Below are positions 1 through 5,555 of a stretch of DNA of 11,805 nt, piece by piece. The translations under genes and the position numbers were made by a program. The DNA comes from Hadesarchaea archaeon (GTDB lineage Archaea; Hadarchaeota; Hadarchaeia; Hadarchaeales; Hadarchaeaceae), in NCBI GenBank assembly GCA_023129675.1, contig JAGMBM010000046.1, positions 1 through 11,805 of the forward strand. Reading direction: 5' to 3'. Each line of letters opens with the position of its first letter. The first letter of the stretch is position 1. The notes below the pieces were generated by a model. That model did no database searches and was not told the origin of the DNA. It saw only the letters and a program-made list of their open reading frames with translations.

Positions 1-213
1 GAGCAGCTTTCGAAACTCCTTCAGCCCCCGCTCGTGGGCGCGCCATAGCTCCTCATCGCTCGCCGAGAGGTCGATCTTCACCTTCACGCGCTTGCACACC
101 AAAAAGCGCGCCGGGAGCTTGCCCTCCATGACCGCAAAATATCGCTCCAACGATTTTCTCGCTAGCTCGTCCCTGAGCACGGCAACTGCGTCCGGCCGAA
201 ATATTCGCCACAT
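1..213 (-). CDS. Unidentified conserved-looking protein, N-terminal 71 residues (cut by window edge)
   Basis: An open frame runs from ATG at 213 to the left edge without a stop, giving 71 residues that begin MWRIFRPDAVAVLRDELA and include the stretch ARFLVCKRVKVKIDL and an E/R-rich helix at the end. There is no signal peptide or membrane segment. A TATA-like element centred about 19 nt upstream and the lack of a Shine-Dalgarno fit a leaderless start. The opening faintly recalls the N-termini of archaeal radical SAM proteins of the PflX-like type, but no cysteine cluster falls within the visible part, so this is a memory-based guess. It is divergent from the sugar isomerase gene and probably unrelated to the locus. 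Confidence 0.6.
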   Translation of the reverse strand, partial: MWRIFRPDAVAVLRDELARKSLERYFAVMEGKLPARFLVCKRVKVKIDLSASDEELWRAHERGLKEFRKLL

Positions 214-224
214 TTCGTGTGCCC

Positions 225-238
225 CAATTATATTTTAA
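225..238 (-). promoter_or_regulatory. TATA-like promoter of the leftmost minus-strand gene
   Basis: On the minus strand this reads TTAAAATATAATTG, an A/T-rich archaeal TATA-type element centred about 19 nt before the ATG at 213. That spacing puts transcription initiation at or next to the start codon, which agrees with the absence of a ribosome binding site. The whole divergent intergenic region (214-304) is only 91 bp. Confidence 0.45.
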
Positions 239-304
239 TCGCCCTGCCCTAAAGAGCGTTCAGAAAGAACTGTAAAATGAATATGCACAAACTCGGAGGA
301 TCAC

Positions 305-1603
305 ATGAAACTTGGAGTCGTGACGGTCACCTCACCTCTACGGGCCAAAAAGCCGAACGTCACGCGATTAGTCGGCGATGTGTTGAAGCAGCTAAAAGAT
401 TCTGAGATTGAAGTCGTGTCCCCTCAAACATTTGCCTCAGATGTGGAAAGCGCGGAGGAACTAGTCAAGGAGGTTCTTTCAGCGGGGGTGGATACCCTCG
501 GCTATATAATCACCTCGGGCGGGACCGAGAGGATGATACTCGAGTCGGCAAAAACTGTTACATTGCCTATCTTTCTGCTGGCAAATTCGTCGGACAACTC
601 CTTCGCCGCAGCCTGCGAGGTGATCCCAAAGCTCAAATCTATGGGAAAGCGTGCCAAACCAATTTTCAGCGAAAAAATCAACGAAGCCGCCGTGCGCGAA
701 ATAAAGCAAATTGATGAAATCTCTGAGGTTATTCAAAAGCTCCGCCGGACAAGATTAGGCTTGATTGGGGAGCCGTCCCCTTGGCTGGTTTCTATCTGCA
801 CCGATTTTCAATTAATCAGAGACAAAATAGGACCACGAATAGTTCAAGTGGATCTATCTGAGTTAGTAAAAGAGGTCGAGAAAATATCCAGCTCTGAAGC
901 TCGTAAAATTTCTGAGGGGTTTCTCTCAAATGTTCTAAAAATGGTTGAGCCAACTGAAATGGACGTAGTTCAAGCAGCAAAAATTTACCTTGGGCTGAAG
1001 AACTTGGTGAAGAAATATAACTTGGACGCTCTCTCGATAAGATGCTTCGACCTCATCCCCGCGCTCGATAACACCGGATGTTTTGCCGTTTCAAAGATGA
1101 TAGATGAAGGGGTTATCGCTGGATGTGAGGGCGACATAGACACAACCCTAACGATGTTGGTATTGCATTACCTCACCAACGAGCCCGTTTGGCTGGCGAA
1201 TACTTGTTCGATCGATCGAGCCAAGAACACGATGACGTTTGCGCACTGCACCATCGCCACTAAATTACTCGAAGACGCTTCAAAAGTGACGCTCCGAAGC
1301 CATTTCGAATCAGGCAAAGGTGTATCAATTCAAGGGGCGTTAAAGCCCGGACAAAAGGTCACCATTACGCGCTTGGGTGGCCTTAAAATGGATAAGATGG
1401 TGATCGCCACGGGTGTCATCCGCCAAGGTGATATGGACCACGAACACATGTGCCGTACGCAAGTCGAGGTGAGGCTTGATGGTAAGGTTGAGACTTTTAT
1501 CAACAATTTGCTCGGGAATCATGTCACCATCGTAAAGGGGGATATTTCGTCCAAGCTACAGGGTTTTTGTGATAAACTTGGAATAAATGTGATTTCTATC
1601 TAA
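305..1603 (+). CDS. Sugar isomerase, L-fucose/L-arabinose isomerase superfamily (substrate unknown)
   Basis: This 432-residue cytoplasmic protein matches the archaeal and bacterial fucose isomerase-like group (COG2407 type). Such enzymes interconvert aldoses and ketoses using a divalent metal. The core is residues 247-282: CFDLIPALDNTGCFAVSKM, then a CEGD motif (274-277). It is followed by the ANT..ID stretch (299-304), AHC (313-315) and a C-terminal GNH (404-406). By analogy with FucI (ligands Glu, Asp, His), E275 and H406 are likely metal ligands; the third is not assigned, with D304 a candidate. The start is fixed by GGAGGA four nt before the ATG. No sugar specificity can be read from sequence; a pentose from nucleosides is an inference from context. 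Its last 37 codons and 3' flank recur, decayed, at 3707-3872. Confidence 0.82.
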   Translation: MKLGVVTVTSPLRAKKPNVTRLVGDVLKQLKDSEIEVVSPQTFASDVESAEELVKEVLSAGVDTLGYIITSGGTERMILESAKTVTLPIFLLANSSDNSFAAACEVIPKLKSMGKRAKPIFSEKINEAAVREIKQIDEISEVIQKLRRTRLGLIGEPSPWLVSICTDFQLIRDKIGPRIVQVDLSELVKEVEKISSSEARKISEGFLSNVLKMVEPTEMDVVQAAKIYLGLKNLVKKYNLDALSIRCFDLIPALDNTGCFAVSKMIDEGVIAGCEGDIDTTLTMLVLHYLTNEPVWLANTCSIDRAKNTMTFAHCTIATKLLEDASKVTLRSHFESGKGVSIQGALKPGQKVTITRLGGLKMDKMVIATGVIRQGDMDHEHMCRTQVEVRLDGKVETFINNLLGNHVTIVKGDISSKLQGFCDKLGINVISI

Positions 1604-1653
1604 AATTCACTTTGGGAAGTTAGGAGCTTGTTCCGTGAGTGTAGACTTAAGGG
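1494..1653 (+). repeat. Direct repeat, copy A (isomerase 3' end and flank)
   Basis: This copy holds the last 37 codons of the intact isomerase gene and about 50 bp beyond its stop. It aligns with 3707-3872 on the same strand, offset 2213 bp. Over about 155 aligned positions I count 19 substitutions (near 88% identity), plus a 2-nt indel in the coding part and 2- and 6-nt indels in the flank. Similarity fades after CTTAAGGG. Confidence 0.9.
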
Positions 1654-1710
1654 TATTAAACTGCAAGACCTCATTATTGCCGCCTCATTCAGCTCCTAAA
1701 ATAAGAAAGA

Positions 1711-1740
1711 GGAGCGGTTGCGTTCCGCCCCTTTTGTTTT
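1711..1740. terminator. Hairpin with T-tracts between convergent genes (likely bidirectional)
   Basis: GGAGCGG (1711-1717) and CCGCCCC (1725-1731) enclose a 7-nt loop. Read on the minus strand the stem is 7 bp with one G-U pair and is followed by a T-rich run (TCTTTCTTATTTT). On the plus strand it has one A-C mismatch and is followed by TTTTGTTTT. It lies between the isomerase stop (1603) and the nucleotidase stop (1748), so it can end both convergent transcripts, the nucleotidase one best. Confidence 0.6.
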
Positions 1741-1747
1741 GCCGTCC

Positions 1748-3505
1748 TCACTTGCGTTTGGTCACGGCGTACAAAGCTACAAGCAGTGCGACTATCGCTA
1801 CAGTGATCGATGTCCACACTACGTCCGTTGGTGCTGGCTCTCCTGCTGGCCCCGCTGGCCCTGCTGGTCCGGGTGTCCGTTCGATCTCTTCAACCTGGCT
1901 TTGGAGGTTCTCCAGCTCCTGCACAAGTTCCGTTACCTGCTCCTCAACAGTTACTTCTGTTATTCTCTTCTCCTCGTTTGGATCTGGCGGCGTAAAGGGT
2001 GAGTTAGCTTTTATCCATTCGACCATCGGGTCAACGTACTTTATGTACGGATATTCGATCTGCGGTGTTCTCGGGAAGGCTGCGTATAAATCTCCCCCTG
2101 CCGCCATGAAGTTGTTCACTGCCACGTAGTAGACCTTGCCCGGGATGAGCGGCTCTCCGGTGTTGAGGTCTATCACATCTCCCACTACGCGTTCCCCTCT
2201 GGGTCTGAACCAGTTAACCTTGAAACTGAGTCCGGAAACCTGCATGCATCCCTGGGGACCCATCCCATTCTCTAATGCAGCACGGACTTGCACTCCTGTC
2301 ATTTCACATATCACCAAATAATTTGGGAAAGGCAGGACGTTGAAAACATCTCCGAAGGTTATATCACCAACCTTGAGTATATCAGCTCGCAAGCCTCCTG
2401 GGTTCTGGAATGCGAAGTCGCACGGGATGTTCTCTCGCTCGCAGAGCCATCTCACGGCGTCTGTGTACAAATCGCCCATCGGTGACTCATGCGAGTAGTC
2501 GCGAATGATTGAGTCGGTGGTGTTCCCGATAACTTCCGATTTGACCGCCTCGACTTCAGCAGCGTAGACCGCGATCTTCGCCTCGATTTCTGGGTCCGTT
2601 GAGGTAAACTCTCCATCTGGACCTATGGTTATTCTCGCAAATTCATATGAAACGACCTCTCCCGTTTCGGGGTCTATCTCGAAATCAACTCGAACGACCT
2701 CCGTGCTCTGGCTCCTGCACGCGATCATCGGGATTCCGTTTGCCTCCGCCAAGACGGGCCCCGCATGGCCTGAAATGATCAGGTCGATGTGCTCGGGATC
2801 GAGTGCCTCGGCAAGCTCGGTGCATGCCTCCAAGCCACCGTAGTGTCCGAGGACGATGATAACGGTCGCCCCTTGGCCCTCGAGCTGTGGGTAGAACTCG
2901 GATACCTCATCGATGCCGTCCGTGAACCTGAGCCCCTCGGTGAACTTGGGGACGGTGATCTCCAGGGTGGCGGGTAGCGCTAGCCCTATAATACCGACCT
3001 TGATCCCGCCCCTTTCGATGAGAGCAGTTGTCTCGTAGACCCTTTCGTCGTTCTCGATGTAGTAGACGTTGGCAGCGAGCATCGGGAATTCCGCCTGCTC
3101 CATCCGATCGGCTAGGACGTCCTGGCCTAGGTCGTACTCGTGGTTCCCGATCGCGGCCGCATCAAATCCCGCCTCGTTCATCCAGTCCACGAAAGACTCG
3201 CCCTCGAACAACATCGAAATCAGGGGGCCAGGGCTCCAGATGTCCCCAGCGTGTAGGAGGAGCGTGTTATTGGCCCCGACCTCCGACTTCACTTGGTTGA
3301 AGTAGCCCGATATGTAGGCCGCACCTCCGAGGTATATTCGCTCCGGGTAAACTTTGTGGGTCTCTAGATAGCCCTCAGAATCGTTTATCGATAGCACGGT
3401 CAGATGCGAGTACGAATCTTCAGGCGCGCTCACGGGTAGCGCTGTCGTTATCAAAATTAGGGAAAGAACCATCAACGCTGAGATGACTAAAGATACACTT
3501 TTCAC
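1748..3505 (-). CDS. Secreted membrane-anchored 5'-nucleotidase/UshA-type metallophosphoesterase
   Basis: The protein is 585 residues. It has a signal peptide (about 1-26), a calcineurin-like metallophosphatase domain (about 35-250), a 5'-nucleotidase C-terminal domain (about 325-500), a short coiled coil (about 518-543), a collagen-like GPAGPAG stretch and a C-terminal TM helix (562-581) ending KRK. This predicts an enzyme held outside the cell by its C-terminus. Metal-site motifs: NDSEG 41-45, GD 87-88, GNHEYD 120-125, LGHYG 219-223, SGHAG 245-249. Substrate-domain motifs: NPGGLR 368-373, SGLSF 424-428, GGDLY 470-474. The family hydrolyses nucleotides, UDP-sugars or cyclic nucleotides. Two metal-site 1 positions differ from the usual NDxHG and GHxH/Q (E44, G249). 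The start is uncertain: GTG at 3505 lies 13 nt from a strong GGAGGTGA, whereas an in-frame ACG at 3514 is 4 nt from it. It converges on the isomerase gene. Confidence 0.87.
   Translation of the reverse strand: MKSVSLVISALMVLSLILITTALPVSAPEDSYSHLTVLSINDSEGYLETHKVYPERIYLGGAAYISGYFNQVKSEVGANNTLLLHAGDIWSPGPLISMLFEGESFVDWMNEAGFDAAAIGNHEYDLGQDVLADRMEQAEFPMLAANVYYIENDERVYETTALIERGGIKVGIIGLALPATLEITVPKFTEGLRFTDGIDEVSEFYPQLEGQGATVIIVLGHYGGLEACTELAEALDPEHIDLIISGHAGPVLAEANGIPMIACRSQSTEVVRVDFEIDPETGEVVSYEFARITIGPDGEFTSTDPEIEAKIAVYAAEVEAVKSEVIGNTTDSIIRDYSHESPMGDLYTDAVRWLCERENIPCDFAFQNPGGLRADILKVGDITFGDVFNVLPFPNYLVICEMTGVQVRAALENGMGPQGCMQVSGLSFKVNWFRPRGERVVGDVIDLNTGEPLIPGKVYYVAVNNFMAAGGDLYAAFPRTPQIEYPYIKYVDPMVEWIKANSPFTPPDPNEEKRITEVTVEEQVTELVQELENLQSQVEEIERTPGPAGPAGPAGEPAPTDVVWTSITVAIVALLVALYAVTKRK
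1838..1873 (-). repeat. Collagen-like Gly-Pro-Ala codon repeat in the nucleotidase stalk
   Basis: Residues about 545-556 of the nucleotidase read PGPAGPAGPAGE, three to four Gly-X-Y triplets encoded by near-identical 9-nt units. The stretch sits between a predicted coiled coil and the C-terminal membrane helix, so it is probably a spacer through the cell envelope. Such repeats can change length by slippage. Confidence 0.7.
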
Positions 3506-3518
3506 TTTCTTCGTGTTC

Positions 3519-3640
3519 TCACCTCCTTTTCCCCTTTATCACCTTTACGAGACAGCAGCAGCTTGGACAGTTGCCCCGATGAACTTTCCCCTTAATCCCA
3601 CTCGTATCCGCAATGCGGGCATTTGTACAACCGCCGCCAT
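3519..3640 (-). pseudogene. Broken small zinc-ribbon gene upstream of the nucleotidase
   Basis: Minus-strand reading gives LYKCPHCGYEW (codons 3630-3598), then D and a TAA at 3594-3592. The next frame over continues IKGKVHRGNCPSCCCLVK and ends with TGA at 3521-3519. Removing one G from the TGGGATT run joins them into a classic two-CPxC zinc ribbon with 13 residues between the cysteine pairs, the usual spacing. The TGA of the second half overlaps the GGAGGTGA ribosome binding site of the nucleotidase, the arrangement of a coupled upstream gene. No good start codon is in frame with the first half: ATG 3640 is in a third frame and TTG 3630 is possible. It is either a decayed gene, a sequencing indel, or less likely a frameshifted product. 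Confidence 0.45.
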
Positions 3641-3663
3641 GCAATCGTATTCTTATTTTATTC

Positions 3664-3671
3664 CTATAAAT
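3664..3671 (-). promoter_or_regulatory. TATA-like element for the zinc-ribbon/nucleotidase transcript
   Basis: The minus strand reads ATTTATAGG here, within an A/T-rich run (3651-3690). The expected initiation point about 25 nt downstream is near 3643, just before the broken zinc-ribbon reading frame. No other TATA-like element lies closer to the nucleotidase start, so this is the likely promoter of the minus-strand unit. Confidence 0.4.
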
Positions 3672-3706
3672 GGATAGATAAAGATAAAATAAAGGTTCCC
3701 TGAGGG

Positions 3707-3814
3707 CTTTTATCAACAATTTGCTCGGGAATCACGTCACCATTGTGAAAGGGGATGTTTCGTCTAAGCTAGGATTTTTGTGATAAACTTGGGATAAATG
3801 TGATTTCTATCTAA
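3707..3814 (+). pseudogene. Fragment of a second sugar isomerase gene (3' end only)
   Basis: In frame this reads FINNLLGNHVTIVKGDVSSKL, the C-terminus of the isomerase at 305-1603 with a single Ile-to-Val change. A 2-nt deletion after AAGCTA shifts the frame so it ends early at GGATTTTTGTGA; the position of the old stop is 3812-3814. Nothing of the remaining 395 or so codons is present upstream, where the minus-strand zinc-ribbon remnant and its promoter lie instead. In the coding part, five of six substitutions relative to the intact gene are synonymous third-position changes. That suggests the two copies diverged while coding and the fragment was truncated later. Confidence 0.85.
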
Positions 3815-3872
3815 AATTTACTTCAAGAAGTTAAAGGAGCTTGCTCCGCGGGCACAGGCACAGGCTTAAAGG
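3707..3872 (+). repeat. Direct repeat, copy B (isomerase 3' end and flank)
   Basis: This is the partner of 1494-1653. It includes about 58 bp beyond the old stop, where a 6-nt unit (GCACAG) is doubled relative to copy A. It runs directly into the TATA element of the ABC ATPase gene, so the repeated flank looks like the original junction between isomerase and transporter genes. Confidence 0.9.
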
Positions 3873-3880
3873 TTTATAAG
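3873..3880 (+). promoter_or_regulatory. TATA box of the ABC transporter ATPase gene
   Basis: TTTATAAG is centred about 20 nt before the ATG at 3896, and no Shine-Dalgarno lies between (the spacer is CAAAAAAATTGTTGT). This is the spacing expected of a leaderless archaeal transcript. Confidence 0.6.
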
Positions 3881-3895
3881 CAAAAAAATTGTTGT

Positions 3896-5488
3896 ATGAA
3901 AAACCCCCTAAAGAAGCTCTTATCCTCAAAGAGAAAAGGTAAAAAACCCGCCGTCGCTCGAAAGCCAAGGCGAGGGGAAACCCTCGTGCGAGCGGAGGGA
4001 ATCGCCAAGGGATTCCCCGGTGTCTGGGAACACCTCATCCTCGACCACATAAACTTCGACGTGAAAGCCGGCGAAGTCCACGCGCTGCTGGGGGAAAATG
4101 GAGCAGGCAAGACGGTCTTGGCAAATATCCTGTCCGGATTCTATAGCCTCACGAAGGGGCGAATATACGTCAAGGGAAAACCCGTCTCGATAAAATCCCC
4201 GAAGGACGCATTGGAACTCGGAATAGGCATGGTCCACCAAGAATTTACGCTGGCCCGCCCGCTTACCGTCACGGAAAACGTTGCTCTGGGCCTCTCAACG
4301 TCCAATTTTTCCTTTCCCCTCTCCGAGGTCGAGAAGAAACTTAAGGAATTATCTGAGAGATATGGTTTAAAGGTAGATCCGAAGGCGAGGATTGAGGAAC
4401 TCTCGGCTGGGGAGCAACAGCGCGTTGAGATACTCAAGGTCCTCTATCACGAACCCGAGGTGCTCATTTTGGACGAGCCGACCTCCGTGCTGACGGAAGA
4501 TGAGGCAAAGAGTTTATTCTCCATCTTACGGGCCATGGCTAAGGAAGGACGCGGAGTCGTGTTCATCACCCATAAGTTCGAAGAGGTTTTCGAATCAAGC
4601 GATAGGGTAACCGTGCTCAGGCTGGGCAAGCTGGTAGGGACGATGAAAACCTCGAAGACGAATAGACGGGAACTGGTGAGGATGATGATGGGCGGCGAGA
4701 TATCGCTCCCCAAGAAAAAACCCGCCAAGGTGGGCAAAATAGCTCTGGAGGTTAAGGACCTCCATGTACTCGGCGAGCGAGGAGTGCCAGCCGTAAGGGG
4801 TATCTCCCTGACCGTGCGAAAGGGTGAAATATTGGGTATAGCTGGCATAGCCGGCAACGGTCAGAGCGAACTCGTCGAGGCCATCACGGGTTTGCGGGAG
4901 GTTACAAAGGGCAAGGTGCTCATCTTCGGGAAGGATATGACTAACCGCTCACCTAGGGAGATTGCGGACATGGGCATGGGCCACATCCCCGAGGAGCGCA
5001 GAAGGATTGGAACCGCGGAGGGGATGACCGTGGCCGAGAACTTTATCATGAAGGATTACCGACGCTCACCCTTTTCCAATAGATCGTTCCTCAACCTCCC
5101 TTTCATAACCCAACACTCCAAGAAAATGATCTCCGAACATAACATACTAGTGCCGGATCTATGGGTAACTGAAACTAGAATACTTTCTGGGGGAAACATC
5201 CAGAGGTTAATCCTAGCTAGGGAGACTTGGTGGGAGCCGCGCTTGATCGTTGCCACACACCCAACTTACGGGCTCGACCTCAAGGCGGTCAAGCATACCC
5301 ACGAGCTATTCCTAAAGCTGAAGAAAAAGGGAACGGCAACCCTACTTGTCTCCGAGGACTTGGAGGAGATATTCTCCCTGAGCGACCGCATCGCCGTCAT
5401 ATTCGAGGGAAAGATCGTGGGTACCATGGACGCCGCGAAAGCGAGGGTGCATAAGATAGGGCTGATGATGGCTGGTTCAAAGGGGTAA
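3896..5488 (+). CDS. BMP-type (nucleoside/sugar) ABC importer ATPase, two fused nucleotide-binding domains
   Basis: The protein has 530 residues with two ABC domains, as in NupO/YufO and RbsA-type importers. Domain 1: Walker A GENGAGKT 66-73, Q-loop HQE (Q115), signature LSAGEQQRVEI 169-179, Walker B LILDEP with E194, H-loop THK (H226). Domain 2: degenerate Walker A around GIAGNGQSEL (317-326), signature LSGGNIQRLIL 430-440, and ATHPTYGLD 453-461 where the catalytic Glu of Walker B is absent. This asymmetry is normal for the family. A lysine/arginine-rich extension of about 28 residues precedes the usual family start; the leaderless promoter supports keeping it. It energises import by the permeases at 7044-9367, with the binding protein at 5556-6902. 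The substrate is probably nucleosides, by family and context. Confidence 0.93.
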   Translation: MKNPLKKLLSSKRKGKKPAVARKPRRGETLVRAEGIAKGFPGVWEHLILDHINFDVKAGEVHALLGENGAGKTVLANILSGFYSLTKGRIYVKGKPVSIKSPKDALELGIGMVHQEFTLARPLTVTENVALGLSTSNFSFPLSEVEKKLKELSERYGLKVDPKARIEELSAGEQQRVEILKVLYHEPEVLILDEPTSVLTEDEAKSLFSILRAMAKEGRGVVFITHKFEEVFESSDRVTVLRLGKLVGTMKTSKTNRRELVRMMMGGEISLPKKKPAKVGKIALEVKDLHVLGERGVPAVRGISLTVRKGEILGIAGIAGNGQSELVEAITGLREVTKGKVLIFGKDMTNRSPREIADMGMGHIPEERRRIGTAEGMTVAENFIMKDYRRSPFSNRSFLNLPFITQHSKKMISEHNILVPDLWVTETRILSGGNIQRLILARETWWEPRLIVATHPTYGLDLKAVKHTHELFLKLKKKGTATLLVSEDLEEIFSLSDRIAVIFEGKIVGTMDAAKARVHKIGLMMAGSKG

Positions 5489-5513
5489 AAAACTCAAGAT
5501 AATACTAGCGAAG

Positions 5514-5523
5514 CTTTTTTAAG
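5514..5523 (+). promoter_or_regulatory. T-tract and TATA-like element before the binding-protein gene
   Basis: CTTTTTTAAG lies 26 nt after the ATPase stop. The T-run could terminate the ATPase transcript, and TTTTTAAG could serve as a TATA element, giving initiation near 5544. That is just before the GAGGTGAT ribosome binding site at 5545-5552. It suggests the binding protein is expressed from its own promoter. Confidence 0.4.
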
Positions 5524-5555
5524 TAGAATCGTCAACCCAAAATAGAGGTGATAAA

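Noticed and set aside
3519..3719. 66-codon minus-strand open frame as a normal gene
   Set aside because: Its N-terminal half reads through the isomerase repeat in antisense and through the zinc-ribbon first half in the wrong frame. Only the last part (GKVHRGNCPSC onward) looks protein-like, and it is described as the broken zinc ribbon.
4447..4857. 136-codon open frame on the minus strand inside the ATPase gene
   Set aside because: It is fully antisense to a conserved ABC domain, is low-complexity Ser/Pro-rich and has no recognisable motif; it is a shadow of the real gene. The same holds for the other antisense frames in the permeases, the nucleotidase and the kinase.
4838..5280. Degenerate Walker A and missing Walker B Glu in the second ATPase domain as a defect
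   Set aside because: The second domain of RbsA/NupO-type double ATPases is normally like this, so it is not a sign of inactivation.
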